Shown in pieces: positions 1 through 8,171 of a stretch of 64,000 bases of DNA. Within the stretch, counting starts at the first letter, position 1. Each line of letters begins with the position of its first letter. The position numbers were made by a program, and so were the translations under genes. Below the pieces are notes generated by a model, which saw only the letters and a program-made list of their open reading frames with translations, was not told where the DNA came from and searched no databases. Where the stretch lies: assembly GCF_014650435.1 (NCBI RefSeq), contig NZ_BMUY01000002.1, positions 248,001 through 312,000 of the forward strand, written 5' to 3'. Source of the DNA: Streptomyces tendae (GTDB lineage: Bacteria; Actinomycetota; Actinomycetes; Streptomycetales; Streptomycetaceae).

Positions 1-575
1 AAGTCGCCGCCGCGGGTGGCCGCCATGTAGGCGTCGACCGCGCGGCGCCTGCGGGGCAGGTCGGCCTCGGGCGCGGGGACGCCCCGGACCCGGCGGCGGG
101 CCCGGCTGGCCAGCTGGCGGGTGGCGGCGGGGGTCTTGTCGAGCATCGCGGCGATGTCGTCGAAGGGCACGTCGAACATGTCGTGCAGGACGAACGCGAG
201 CCGCTCGGCGGGGCCGAGGGTGTCCAGGACGATCAGCAGTGCGATACCGACCTCGTCGCCGAGCTGCGCCTCCTCGGCGGGATCGGCCGCGGTGCCGGTG
301 ACCGTCGGTTGCCTGCGGGCCCCGTCGTCCAGCGGCTCCTCGCGACGGGTGTCCCGGGCGCGGAGCAGGTTGAGGCAGACCCGGGCCACGACCGTGGTGA
401 GCCAGCCCGAGGGATTGTCCACCTCGGAGGTGTCCGCGCGGTCGGCCCGCAGCCAGGCGTCCTGGAGGGCGTCGTCGGCCTCGCCGAGCGAGCCGAGGAT
501 CCGGTACGCGACCGCCCGCAGCCTGGGCCTCTCCCGCTCGAACCGCCGGGCCATGTCGTCGGATCGTGCGGGCAC
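1..575 (-). CDS. ECF sigma factor, SigJ/ECF41-like (3' end outside window)
   Basis: An RNA polymerase sigma factor of the extracytoplasmic-function type. The visible 191 codons read VPARSDDMARRFERERPRL and continue through sigma region 2 (RAVAYRILGSLGEADDALQD, then DAWLR and GWLTTVVARVCLNLLR) and region 4 (LGPAERLAFVLHDMF, then FDDIAAMLDKTPAATRQLASRARRRV). The coding then enters the linker (VDAYMAATRGGDF) that leads to the SnoaL-like C-terminal domain of the ECF41 group; that domain lies beyond base 1. I chose the GTG at 575 because a GGAAGG ribosome site lies 10 nt upstream, while the in-frame ATG at 554 has none. ECF41 proteins usually sense through the C-terminal domain rather than a separate anti-sigma factor. 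The class is secure; the ECF41 assignment is by resemblance. Confidence 0.88.
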   Translation of the reverse strand, partial: MPARSDDMARRFERERPRLRAVAYRILGSLGEADDALQDAWLRADRADTSEVDNPSGWLTTVVARVCLNLLRARDTRREEPLDDGARRQPTVTGTAADPAEEAQLGDEVGIALLIVLDTLGPAERLAFVLHDMFDVPFDDIAAMLDKTPAATRQLASRARRRVRGVPAPEADLPRRRRAVDAYMAATRGGD

Positions 576-662
576 CGTACGGCTTCCTTCCGCCTCCGCA
601 CGCCTTCGGGGCGTGTCGGCCCCAGTGAACCATCCCGGCGTCCGCGCCCCCGCGACGGCCCC

Positions 663-863
663 TCACCGCACCAGGACGATCACCGGCGGCCACAGCACCC
701 CGGCGGCCAGCAGCAGCGACGGCCCGAGGTGCACGGGGCACACCCGCAGCGGCGCCCGCAGGTGCCGGGCGACCTCGAAGCGGACCGGGTCGCCGCAGTC
801 GTCGACCCCGTTCTCGCCGCCGTACGGGCCCTGGCAGACGGCGGCGCGGTCACGGTCGGTCAT
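663..863 (-). CDS. Small 66-residue protein with C-terminal membrane segment
   Basis: A short gene that starts at ATG 863 behind a G-rich ribosome site (GGGGG about 2 nt upstream) and ends at 663. The protein (MTDRDRAAVCQGPYGGENG...) has cysteines at residues 10, 23 and 42 in its polar first 45 residues, then a hydrophobic stretch LLLAAGVLWPPVIVLVR at the very C-terminus that could be a tail anchor. It lies in the same direction between the DUF3515 gene and the sigma factor, with gaps of 59 and 87 nt. I do not recognise the family and assign no function. Coding is supported by strong third-position GC and a plausible start. Confidence 0.6.
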   Translation of the reverse strand: MTDRDRAAVCQGPYGGENGVDDCGDPVRFEVARHLRAPLRVCPVHLGPSLLLAAGVLWPPVIVLVR

Positions 864-922
864 GCCCCCGATCCGACACCACCGGACACGCCGGCGCCCG
901 GCGGAGGGGGCCGAACGAAGGG

Positions 923-1414
923 CTACAGGACGGTGGCGGCGTCGTCGAGGCCGATGCACTTGCGCTGCTGCGGGATCCACTTCACGGCCGGATCCAGTGC
1001 GGCGAGGATGCCGCCCACCTCCTCGCGCGGACCGGAGTACGTGAACTCCACGGCCGGTGAGCGGCCGTACGTGCGCAGGACGCTCACGCCGTCGCGCTTG
1101 AGCCGGGCCTCGTCCAGGACCCAGTCGACGCCGTCCGCGGTGACGCAGAGGTTGACGTTGGGCTGCAGTTCCTCGGCACCGCAGCGGAACACGGCCTTCT
1201 GGCCGCCCCAGGAGGCGACTCCGTCGCCCAGGGCCCAGTCGCGGGAGGCGCCGGGTATGTCGTCCGGGAGGCGGGAGATCACCTTGTCGCACTTGGGGTC
1301 CTCGGCGTGCGGCGCGGCGGAGACCCGGTGGCCGTCGACGTAGAAGAGGCCGCCGGTCACGGCGACGACCGCCACGGTCAGCCAGATCCACGTCCGGGTG
1401 GTGGGCTTCCGCAT
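923..1414 (-). CDS. DUF3515 family membrane-anchored protein
   Basis: A 163-residue protein starting MRKPTTRTWIW, with a single N-terminal hydrophobic helix (WLTVAVVAVTGGLFYVDG) that is an uncleaved anchor or signal peptide, followed by an extracytoplasmic domain of about 125 residues. The domain has the DUF3515 pattern: a DPKCDKVISRLPDDI start, a W-GGQKAVFRCGA strand, and a C-terminal Cys in RKCIGL. Four cysteines (PKCDK, FRCGA, NLCVT, RKCIG) could form two disulphides outside the cell. The family is common in actinobacteria and has no established function. I chose ATG 1414 because the 27 in-frame codons before it are low-complexity and lack a ribosome site. Confidence 0.8.
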   Translation of the reverse strand: MRKPTTRTWIWLTVAVVAVTGGLFYVDGHRVSAAPHAEDPKCDKVISRLPDDIPGASRDWALGDGVASWGGQKAVFRCGAEELQPNVNLCVTADGVDWVLDEARLKRDGVSVLRTYGRSPAVEFTYSGPREEVGGILAALDPAVKWIPQQRKCIGLDDAATVL

Positions 1415-1497
1415 GTTCCGCTCGCTCCGTGCTGTCCGTGGTGACCGGGTTGCCCCGGCCCCTGCTGGTTCGGCCAGCGTATCCGCCGCCCCCACGC

Positions 1498-1533
1498 CGA
1501 CGGCCGGGGCCCCGTGCGGGGTCCCGGCCGTCG
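1498..1533. terminator. Long GC hairpin downstream of purA
   Basis: An 11-bp arm (1498-1508) pairs with 1523-1533, then a G-T position, then CCCC (1510-1513) pairs with GGGG (1518-1521) around a GTGC loop. It sits 44 nt past the purA stop, where a U-tract-free Streptomyces terminator is expected. It could also serve the opposite strand. Confidence 0.6.
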
Positions 1534-1539
1534 GTGTGC

Positions 1540-1573
1540 GTGCGCGGTGCGCGGTGCGCGGTGCGCGGTGCGG
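1540..1573. repeat. Heptamer tandem repeat (GTGCGCG, about 4.9 copies)
   Basis: Four exact GTGCGCG units at 1540-1567 are followed by a partial unit GTGCGG. The array lies between the terminator hairpin and the purA stop codon at 1577, so it would fall in the purA mRNA 3' untranslated region. Confidence 0.8.
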
Positions 1574-1576
1574 CTC

Positions 1577-2860
1577 CTACAGGAACGAGTTGACCTCGAT
1601 CGTCTCGTCCCGGCCCGGGCCGACGCCGATCGCGGAGATCGGGGCGCCGGACATCTCCTCCAGGGCCCTGACGTACGCCTGGGCGTTCTTCGGCAGGTCG
1701 GAGAAGGACTTCGCCTTGGTGATGTCCTCGCTCCAGCCGGGCAGCGTCTCGTAGACCGGCTTCGCGTGGTGGAAGTCGGACTGCGAGTACGGCAGCTCCT
1801 CGACGCGCTTGCCGTCGATCTCGTAGGCCACGCAGACCGGGATCTGCTCCCAGCCGGTGAGGACGTCGAGCTTGGTGAGGAAGAAGTCGGTGAGGCCGTT
1901 GACGCGGGTGGCGTAGCGGGCGATCACCGCGTCGAACCAGCCGCAGCGCCGGTCGCGGCCGGTGGTGACGCCGCGCTCGCCGCCGATGCGGCGCAGGGCC
2001 TCGCCGTCCTCGTCGAACAGCTCGGTCGGGAAGGGTCCGGCGCCGACGCGGGTCGTGTACGCCTTGAGGATGCCGATGACCCGGCTGATCTTCGTCGGGC
2101 CCACGCCGGCGCCGGTGCAGGCGCCGCCCGCGGTCGGGTTCGACGAGGTCACGAAGGGGTACGTGCCGTGGTCGATGTCCAGGAGCGTGCCCTGGCCGCC
2201 CTCGAAGAGGACCACCTTGTCGTCGTCGAGGGCCTGGTTGAGGACCAGGACGGTGTCGGCGACGTACGGGGCGAGCTTGTCCGCGTAGCCGAGCAGCTCC
2301 TCGACGACCTGGCCGGTGGCGATGGCGCGGCGGTTGTAGAGCTTGGTGAGCATCTGGTTCTTGACGTCGAGCGCCGCCTCGACCTTCTGGGTGAGGATCG
2401 ACTCGTCGTAGAGGTCCTGGACCCGGATGCCCACGCGGTTGATCTTGTCGGCGTAGGTCGGGCCGATGCCGCGCCCGGTGGTGCCGATCTTGCGCTTGCC
2501 GAGGAAGCGTTCCGTCACCTTGTCGACGGTGACGTTGTACGGCGTGATGATGTGAGCGTTGCCGCTGATCAGGAGCTTGGACGTGTCGACGCCGCGCTCG
2601 TTCAGCCCGCTCAGCTCGGAGAACAGGACCGACGGGTCGACGACGACGCCGTTTCCGATGACCGGCGTGCAGCCGGGGGAGAGAATCCCGGAAGGGAGCA
2701 GGTGCAGGGCGTACTTCTGGTCGCCCACGACCACCGTGTGGCCGGCGTTGTTGCCGCCCTGGTAGCGCACCACATAGTCGACGGAACCACCGAGCAGGTC
2801 CGTCGCCTTTCCCTTGCCTTCGTCACCCCACTGAGCACCGAGCAGCACAAGTGCGGGCAC
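1577..2860 (-). CDS. purA: Adenylosuccinate synthetase
   Basis: Joins IMP and aspartate with GTP hydrolysis to give adenylosuccinate, the first committed step from IMP to AMP, in the cytosol. The 427-residue length is standard. Family signatures are [11 protein letters not shown] near the N-terminus (P-loop and catalytic Asp), [10 protein letters not shown] with the catalytic His, GTTGRGIGP, and the GTP/IMP segment [20 protein letters not shown]. The GTG at 2860 ([15 protein letters not shown]) is chosen because conserved homology begins there; upstream codons have no family match. The gene appears monocistronic, with a hairpin 44 nt downstream, and is divergent from the lipid-kinase-like gene at 3046. 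Confidence 0.97.
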   Translation of the reverse strand: MPALVLLGAQWGDEGKGKATDLLGGSVDYVVRYQGGNNAGHTVVVGDQKYALHLLPSGILSPGCTPVIGNGVVVDPSVLFSELSGLNERGVDTSKLLISGNAHIITPYNVTVDKVTERFLGKRKIGTTGRGIGPTYADKINRVGIRVQDLYDESILTQKVEAALDVKNQMLTKLYNRRAIATGQVVEELLGYADKLAPYVADTVLVLNQALDDDKVVLFEGGQGTLLDIDHGTYPFVTSSNPTAGGACTGAGVGPTKISRVIGILKAYTTRVGAGPFPTELFDEDGEALRRIGGERGVTTGRDRRCGWFDAVIARYATRVNGLTDFFLTKLDVLTGWEQIPVCVAYEIDGKRVEELPYSQSDFHHAKPVYETLPGWSEDITKAKSFSDLPKNAQAYVRALEEMSGAPISAIGVGPGRDETIEVNSFL

Positions 2861-2984
2861 GCGCGTACACCCCTTCCGGGCGGGGCATGTCCATGGTCGA
2901 GGGCGTATGCGACGGGTTTCCGCCACGTACACCGCGACCGTCGTTGGCCGCCAACCGTCGGACCGGGTGCCCCGGAATAGACGA

Positions 2985-3012
2985 AGCCCCTGGCGCAACA
3001 GCGCAAGGGGCT
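2985..3012 (+). other. Stem-loop in the purA / kinase-like divergent region
   Basis: AGCCCCT (2985-2991) pairs with AGGGGCT (3006-3012) and GCGC (2993-2996) with GCGC (3001-3004) around an AACA loop. It would form in the leader of the gene at 3046, 33 nt before its start, or in the purA promoter region on the other strand. It may be a leader attenuator or an operator; there is no match to a purine riboswitch core that I can see. Confidence 0.45.
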
Positions 3013-3045
3013 CTTGCACAAAGATGCTACCCGAGGAAGCGAGGC

Positions 3046-3981
3046 ATGGCCGAGGTGGCGACTTCCGCGAGCTCTTCCGCGAACTCTTCCGCGAGGTCCG
3101 TTTCGCTTCTGGTGGTCGTCGATCCGGTCGCCCGACGGCTCGACGGGGAGTCCGTCCGGATCGCGAAAGACGTGCTCAGCGCGGGCGCGGCGCATACGAA
3201 GGTGTGCCTGCCGGACGGCCCGGAGGAGTTCGCGCGGGCGCTTCGGCGGCGCGGCTCGCGGCGCCCGGTGGTGGTCGGTGACGACAGCGCGCTGCTGCGG
3301 GCCGTGGCCCTGCTGCACCGGCAGCGGGAGCTGGCGGGCTGCGCGCTGTCCGTGGTGCCGGTGGGGTCGGCGCTCGGCCTCGCCCGGTCCCTGGGGCTGC
3401 CGACGGGTGCGGTGGCGGCGGCGCGGGCCGTGCTGGACGGCGCGGAGCGGCGCCTGGACCTGCTCGTGGACGACAGCGACGGGGTGGTGCTGGGGGCGGT
3501 GGGGATCCCGCCTGCTCCCGTGCCGGTGCCGGCGCGGGGGCAGGCGGAGGCGGAGTCGGACGCGGGGACCGGTTCAGGCGCGGGACCGGGCGGGCCGGGG
3601 ACGGTCCGGCCCTGGCTGCGAACCTGTCAGTCGTTCGTACGGACGCTGGCGTCCTCGCGTCCGGCCAGGACCGCCGTGACGCCGGGGGCGGCCGGTCCGG
3701 CCCGGCTGCGGGTGGAGGTCGACGGGGCGACGCTGGTGGACCTGGACCAGCCCGTGGACGCGGTGACGGTGATGCCGGGCGCCGGAGGGGTGGCCGTGGT
3801 GGAGGTGCGGCCGCTGTCGGTGGGCGCGCAGGCGTCGCCGCTGACGGCGAGCGGACGGACGGTGACCGTGTCGGGGGCGCACTTCCGGTACCGGGCCGAC
3901 GCGGTGGTGTGCGGGCCGGTGGGGACGCGGACGTGGGTGGCGCGCGAGGGTGCGTGGGGGCTGACGCTGCCGGCGGGATAG
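3046..3981 (+). CDS. Diacylglycerol-kinase-like protein lacking the catalytic glycine motifs
   Basis: A 311-residue protein with the layout of the diacylglycerol kinase / lipid kinase catalytic fold: an N-terminal Rossmann-like half ([20 protein letters not shown]), the second-strand region [18 protein letters not shown], then [18 protein letters not shown], and a C-terminal beta-sandwich (about residues 215-311). Active members carry GGDGT at the first site and PxGTGNDFAR at the second. Here they read GDDSA and [10 protein letters not shown], so the ATP phosphate loop appears lost and the protein is probably not a kinase. A glycine- and glutamate-rich linker (about residues 165-185) separates the halves. 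Start ATG 3046 follows GAGGAAGCGAGGC. Fold assignment is good; function is unknown. Confidence 0.75.
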   Translation: MAEVATSASSSANSSARSVSLLVVVDPVARRLDGESVRIAKDVLSAGAAHTKVCLPDGPEEFARALRRRGSRRPVVVGDDSALLRAVALLHRQRELAGCALSVVPVGSALGLARSLGLPTGAVAAARAVLDGAERRLDLLVDDSDGVVLGAVGIPPAPVPVPARGQAEAESDAGTGSGAGPGGPGTVRPWLRTCQSFVRTLASSRPARTAVTPGAAGPARLRVEVDGATLVDLDQPVDAVTVMPGAGGVAVVEVRPLSVGAQASPLTASGRTVTVSGAHFRYRADAVVCGPVGTRTWVAREGAWGLTLPAG

Positions 3982-4055
3982 GTGCCCTCGTCAGGGGTTC
4001 GTCCGTCCCCGCCCGGACCGCCGGTGGTTCGTCCCAGCCCGGACCGGCCGGTGGC

Positions 4056-4556
4056 TCACCCCCGCCCGAACCGCTCCTCCCGGTGCACCCGCCAGCGTTC
4101 CATCATCGCGACGATCTCGCCGTCGACGAACTCGAAGAAGGCGAGCGTCTCGGCCATGCGGCGGCCCGCCGGGGTGTCGGCGCCGAGGCTGGTGACGCCC
4201 TCGCTCAGCGCGTTCTCCCAGCGCTTGAGGACGGCCTCGCGGTTGGTGAGCGCCTCGTACCACTGGTTGCTGTGCACCCGGTAGCGCTCCCGGCGCGAAC
4301 CGGGCTCCCGCTCGCGCGCGACCATGTGCTGCTGGGAGAGGTAGCGCACGGCGCCGGAGACGGCGGCCGGGCTGACCCGGAGGGTCTCGCCCAGTTCCGC
4401 GGAGGTCAGCGAACCCGAGTCGGAGGCCAGCAGGGCGGCGAAGACCCGGGCGGGCATGCGCTGCATCCCGGCCTCGACGAGCTGTGCCGCGAAGCCCTCC
4501 ACGAACTTCGACACCGCCTCGGGGTCGCGCCCCGCTTCCGCTGGTTCCGTCGTCAT
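4056..4556 (-). CDS. GbsR/MarR-family transcriptional regulator
   Basis: A 166-residue winged-helix regulator. Residues about 15-90 form the DNA-binding region (MPARVFAALLASDSGSLTSA, then ELGETLRVSPAAVSGAVRYL and a basic wing REREPGSRRERYRV). The C-terminal half is helical and probably dimerises. This architecture is typical of GbsR-type repressors found next to drug or polyketide ABC exporters. It is divergent from the exporter genes at 4645-7190 with only 88 bp between starts, and two short inverted repeats lie in that gap, so it most likely represses both itself and the exporter until a ligand binds. Start ATG 4556 gives the family length; a longer upstream reading only overlaps the ATPase gene. 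Confidence 0.88.
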   Translation of the reverse strand: MTTEPAEAGRDPEAVSKFVEGFAAQLVEAGMQRMPARVFAALLASDSGSLTSAELGETLRVSPAAVSGAVRYLSQQHMVAREREPGSRRERYRVHSNQWYEALTNREAVLKRWENALSEGVTSLGADTPAGRRMAETLAFFEFVDGEIVAMMERWRVHREERFGRG

Positions 4557-4605
4557 CCGTCGATCATCTCTCACCCGGCGTCGCCCATCATCCTGACGGT
4601 TTCTT

Positions 4606-4638
4606 AACTTCACAAGTTTCTGAAAGAAGCGTACTTTC
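4606..4638. promoter_or_regulatory. Two inverted repeats, candidate operator of the divergent GbsR/ABC region
   Basis: AACTT-CAC-AAGTT (4606-4618) is a perfect inverted repeat. GAAAG (4622-4626) and CTTTC (4634-4638) form a second one with a 7-nt spacer. Both lie in an unusually AT-rich patch directly before the ATPase start at 4645, the expected place for repressor binding. Operator function is inferred. Confidence 0.5.
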
Positions 4639-4644
4639 CAAATC

Positions 4645-5571
4645 ATGACGAAGGCAATCAGCGTCTCCGGACTCCACAAGTCGTTCGGACGCACGCACGC
4701 TCTGGACGGGCTCGACCTGGAGGTCGAGACCGGCGAGGTCCACGGATTCCTCGGGCCGAACGGGGCCGGCAAGTCCACCACCATCCGCGTCCTGCTCGGA
4801 CTGCTGCGCGCCGACGCCGGTGCCGCGCAGGTGCTCGGCCGCGACCCGTGGACGGACGCCGTTCAGGTGCACCGGCGGATCGCGTACGTCCCCGGTGACG
4901 TGACGCTGTGGCGCAACCTCTCCGGCGGCGAGGTCATCGACCTCTACGGCCGGCTGCGCGGCGGGCTCGACACCCGGCGGCGCGCGGAGCTGGTCGAGCG
5001 GTTCGAACTCGACCCGACCAAGAAGGGCCGCACGTACTCCAAGGGCAACCGGCAGAAGGTGGCCCTGGTGGCCGCCTTCGCCTCGGACGTCGACCTGCTG
5101 ATCCTCGACGAACCCACCTCCGGGCTCGACCCGCTGATGGAGGAGGTCTTCCAGCGGTGCGTCGAGGAGGAGCGCGGACGCGGCCGGACGGTGCTGCTCT
5201 CCTCCCACATCCTCAGCGAGGTCGAGGAGCTGTGCGACCGGGTCAGCATCATCCGCAAGGGACGGACCGTCGAGAGCGGCTCGCTCGCCGACCTGCGCCA
5301 CCTGACCCGGACCAGCGTCACCGCCGAACTCGCGGGCGCCCCGAACGGCCTCACCCGCCTGCCCGGCGTGCACGACCTCGACGTCCAGGGCCACCGGGTC
5401 CGGCTCCAGGTCGACACCGACAAGCTGGACGCCGTCCTCAGGTCGCTGAGCGAGACGGGCGTGCGGTCGCTGACCTCGACGCCGCCGACGCTGGAGGAGC
5501 TGTTCCTGCGGCACTACCAGGCCGAGGACGCCGAGGGCACGGAGTCCGGGGCGGAGGTGACGGCGCGATGA
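4645..5571 (+). CDS. ABC transporter ATP-binding protein (ABC-2 exporter)
   Basis: The cytoplasmic motor of a two-gene ABC-2 exporter (308 residues). Walker A is [10 protein letters not shown] (about residues 37-46), the signature loop reads [12 protein letters not shown], and Walker B with the catalytic Glu is [13 protein letters not shown]. The H-loop is [13 protein letters not shown]. The last 80 residues form the accessory domain usual in drug-export ATPases ([10 protein letters not shown]). Its TGA overlaps the permease ATG (ATGA at 5568-5571), so the two are translationally coupled. Exporters of this arrangement commonly confer self-resistance to polyketides or tetracycline-like drugs; the substrate here cannot be told. 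Expression is probably controlled by the divergent GbsR-type repressor. Confidence 0.94.
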   Translation: MTKAISVSGLHKSFGRTHALDGLDLEVETGEVHGFLGPNGAGKSTTIRVLLGLLRADAGAAQVLGRDPWTDAVQVHRRIAYVPGDVTLWRNLSGGEVIDLYGRLRGGLDTRRRAELVERFELDPTKKGRTYSKGNRQKVALVAAFASDVDLLILDEPTSGLDPLMEEVFQRCVEEERGRGRTVLLSSHILSEVEELCDRVSIIRKGRTVESGSLADLRHLTRTSVTAELAGAPNGLTRLPGVHDLDVQGHRVRLQVDTDKLDAVLRSLSETGVRSLTSTPPTLEELFLRHYQAEDAEGTESGAEVTAR

Positions 5572-7190
5572 CCGCCACCGCCGGCACCGCCGCGCCCGCC
5601 TTCGCCGCCCGGTCCGGTGGCTCGCGCCAACTGGCCGGCACCGGCACGCTGCTGCGCTTCGCCCTGCGCCGCGACCGGGTGCTGATCCCCGTCTGGGTCG
5701 CGGTGAACGCGCTGATGGTGCTGTCCATGCCGGGCACCATCAAGGGCCTGTACGGCACCGCCGCCGAACGCGCCGACCTGATGCGGCAGATGGAGACCAA
5801 CGCCTCGCTGCGCGCCCTGGTCGGCCCCGTCTTCGACGACGGTCTCGGCGCGCTCACCGCCTGGCGCGTCGGCCTGTACGCCGGTGCGCTCGCCGCCGTG
5901 ATGAGCCTGCTGATCGTCGTACGGCACACCCGGGACGAGGAGGAGAGCGGGCGGCAGGAGGTCGTCGCCTCCGGAATGGTCGGCCGCCGGGCCTCGCTCA
6001 CGGCGGCGCTGCTGGCGGCCGCGGTCGCCAACGCCGTACTGGCCCTGCTGATCGCCGTCGGACTGGCCGGGCAGGGGGCGGCCGGCGCGCTGGCCCTCGG
6101 CCTCGGGGTCGCGGGCGCCGGGATGCTCTTCGCGACCATGGCGGCGATCGTCGCCCAGCTCACCGAGAGCGCCCGGCTGGCCCGGGGCCTGACGGCGGCG
6201 GTGCTGGGCGGGGCCTTCGTGCTGCGGGCGGCGGGCGACTCCGCGACGGACGACGGTTCCTCCGTCCTCACCTGGGTGTCGCCGCTCGGCTGGCTGGAGA
6301 ACCTGCGGGCCTTCGCCGACGAGCGGTGGTGGGTGCTGCTGCTGATCGCGGGCGCCACGGTGGCGCAGGGGTTCGTGGCCTACGCTCTCGCCGGGCGCCG
6401 GGACCTCGGCATGAGCTTCCTGCCGACCCGGCCGGGACCGGCCGACGGGCGCCTGCGGACGGCCGGTGCGCTGGCCTGGCGCCTGCAGCGCGGCAGCGTC
6501 CTCGGCTGGAGCATCGGCTTCTTCGCCGCCGGGGTCGTCTACGGCGGGATGACGGAGGGCGCGGCCGATCTGGTCGGGGACAACGAGCAGGCCCGCGAGA
6601 TCATCGAGCGGATGGGCGGACAGGCCGGGCTGACCGACGCGTTCGTGTCGGCGATGATCGGGATGCTCGGACTGATCGCCGCGCTGTACGTCGTGGCGTC
6701 GGTGCTGCGGCTCGGCGGCGAGGAGACGTCCGGACGCGCGGAACCGGTGCTCGCGGGTGCGGTGGGCCGGCTGCGGTGGGCCGCGGGCCACCTGGTGATC
6801 GCCTTCGGCGGCGCGGCGCTCATCATGCTGCTCGCCGGGCTCGGTTTCGCCGCCGGGTACCGGCAGGACTTCGGGGCGATCATGGGTGCGTGCCTGGTGC
6901 AGCTGCCGGCGGTGTGGGTGATCGGCGGGGCGGCGGTGCTGCTGCACGGGCTGCTGCCCCGGGCGGCGGTGGCCGGGTGGGCCGTCGCGGGCGGGGTGCT
7001 GCTGCTCGGGTGGGTCGGACCGGCGCTGGACGTGCCGCAGACCGTCCTGGACGTGTCCCCGTACGGGCACCTGCCGAAGCTGCCGGGCGGGGAGATGAGC
7101 TGGTCGCCGGTGGTGGTGCTGGTGCTGATCGCGGCCGCGCTGGTCGGGTCGGGGCTGGCGGGACTGCGGCGGCGGGACCTGACGACCTGA
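5568..7190 (+). CDS. ABC-2 permease, polyketide-antibiotic exporter type
   Basis: The membrane half of the exporter, 540 residues, with about 12 hydrophobic segments in two similar halves. Each half opens with a cytoplasmic stretch and a conserved helix start ([20 protein letters not shown] near residue 30, and [20 protein letters not shown] near 305). Each carries the EE-S-GR segment that couples to the ATPase ([20 protein letters not shown] and [20 protein letters not shown]). This duplicated architecture matches the 'exporter of polyketide antibiotics' type rather than the six-helix ABC-2 permeases. No biosynthetic cluster is adjacent, so it probably handles foreign or general toxic compounds. 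Confidence 0.9.
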   Translation: MTATAGTAAPAFAARSGGSRQLAGTGTLLRFALRRDRVLIPVWVAVNALMVLSMPGTIKGLYGTAAERADLMRQMETNASLRALVGPVFDDGLGALTAWRVGLYAGALAAVMSLLIVVRHTRDEEESGRQEVVASGMVGRRASLTAALLAAAVANAVLALLIAVGLAGQGAAGALALGLGVAGAGMLFATMAAIVAQLTESARLARGLTAAVLGGAFVLRAAGDSATDDGSSVLTWVSPLGWLENLRAFADERWWVLLLIAGATVAQGFVAYALAGRRDLGMSFLPTRPGPADGRLRTAGALAWRLQRGSVLGWSIGFFAAGVVYGGMTEGAADLVGDNEQAREIIERMGGQAGLTDAFVSAMIGMLGLIAALYVVASVLRLGGEETSGRAEPVLAGAVGRLRWAAGHLVIAFGGAALIMLLAGLGFAAGYRQDFGAIMGACLVQLPAVWVIGGAAVLLHGLLPRAAVAGWAVAGGVLLLGWVGPALDVPQTVLDVSPYGHLPKLPGGEMSWSPVVVLVLIAAALVGSGLAGLRRRDLTT

Positions 7191-7266
7191 CGCCTCCGGG
7201 GTGGTGCGACCCGCGAGATCCGGACAGATCGCCGCGGTGCCTTGCGCGGAGGTGCCCGTACGGAAA

Positions 7267-7284
7267 TAGTTGAACGATGAACTA
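7267..7284. promoter_or_regulatory. TAGTT...AACTA inverted repeat before cupin gene
   Basis: TAGTTGAACGATGAACTA is an imperfect 18-bp palindrome (14 of 18 positions match its reverse complement) in an AT-rich patch 77 bp before the cupin start. It resembles MarR-type operators; no matching regulator gene adjoins it other than the GbsR-type gene at 4056. Confidence 0.4.
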
Positions 7285-7361
7285 CAGAGCTCGTCGGCCG
7301 GCACCCCCGGCTGGCCCGCCCTGCCATCGCCCGTACGTGTACTTAGAGAGGGAGCACCCGC

Positions 7362-7826
7362 ATGAGCGTCGCGCTCGTACGCAACCCCGGCGAAGGCACC
7401 CACTACCGCTACTACGACAGCGTCCAGGAACAGGTCGTGTCGACCAACGAGACGCAGGGAGTGGTCAGCGTCGCGCGGCTGACCATGCGCCGCGCGGACG
7501 CACCGCCCCTGCACGTCCACAGCCGTGAGGACGAGAGCTGGGTGGTGCTGTCCGGCCGCGTCCGCTTCTGGATCGGCTCCTCCTCGCTCGACACGTGCGA
7601 GGTCCACGACGCCGGGCCGGGCACCTACGTCTTCGGTCCCCGGTCGGTGCCGCACACGCTCCAGCCGATCACCACGACGGCGGAGGTCCTGGTCATCAAC
7701 AACCCCGGGGCGATCGAAGGCTACTTCCGCTCGGTCGGGCTCGCCGACGCGCGTAACGACGCGGAGCACGTCGACGCACTCGCCGAGTACGGAGTGGCCC
7801 TCCTGGACGATCCGCCCCAGGCATAG
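7362..7826 (+). CDS. Cupin-domain protein
   Basis: A 154-residue single-domain cupin. Motif 1 is PPLHVHSREDESWVVLSG, giving the metal ligands H-x-H-x4-E (the E-D-E-S-W segment is typical). Motif 2 is GTYVFGPRSVPHTLQP, with the fourth ligand His in PHT. The last 45 residues (GAIEGYFRSVGLADARNDAE...) form a helical tail. Such small stand-alone cupins bind a divalent metal and may be quinone- or phenol-active dioxygenases or simple sensors; the substrate is not predictable. The start ATG follows GAGAGGGAG. It is followed after 48 nt by a small membrane-protein gene on the same strand. Confidence 0.85.
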   Translation: MSVALVRNPGEGTHYRYYDSVQEQVVSTNETQGVVSVARLTMRRADAPPLHVHSREDESWVVLSGRVRFWIGSSSLDTCEVHDAGPGTYVFGPRSVPHTLQPITTTAEVLVINNPGAIEGYFRSVGLADARNDAEHVDALAEYGVALLDDPPQA

Positions 7827-7874
7827 GGCGTCGCGCGTGCCGCTTCCGCCCCACGTGAAACCGGCGCGGGGGGC

Positions 7875-8171
7875 GTGGACGTCCTGACGGACATGAAGCG
7901 AGACGCGGTGACGGGTGGCGGGTGCCTGGTGTCGGCGGCGGGTGTCGTGGGCGCCGTATGGCTGTGGGGGGCCTCGGACCGCACGCAGCGCCACCTGGGC
8001 AACGAGTTCGAGAACAACGGGCAGGACTTCGGCGCCGTCCTCACCGAGCTGCCGTTCGTCTTCCTCGCCGGGGCCGTCGTACCCGCCGCGGTGTGGGGGC
8101 TCGGGGTCTGGCTGCTGGGGCGGCGCCGGGGGCGCTCGGAGTCTTCGAGGGCTTCAGAGTTCCACGCGTAG
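7875..8171 (+). CDS. Small protein with two membrane segments
   Basis: A 98-residue protein (GTG start at 7875; the ATG at 7893 is an alternative) with two predicted transmembrane helices: GGGCLVSAAGVVGAVWLWGA near residues 14-33 and FVFLAGAVVPAAVWGLGVWLL near 62-82. The polar loop between them (SDRTQRHLGNEFENNGQDF) is about 25 residues. The tail is arginine-rich, suggesting that both ends are cytoplasmic. The 3' end overlaps the convergent P450 gene by 18 bp. The family is not recognised. Confidence 0.6.
   Translation: MDVLTDMKRDAVTGGGCLVSAAGVVGAVWLWGASDRTQRHLGNEFENNGQDFGAVLTELPFVFLAGAVVPAAVWGLGVWLLGRRRGRSESSRASEFHA

Noticed and set aside
2985..3012. Purine riboswitch upstream of purA
   Set aside because: The hairpin is a simple stem-loop without the three-way junction and conserved loops, and lies toward the divergent gene.
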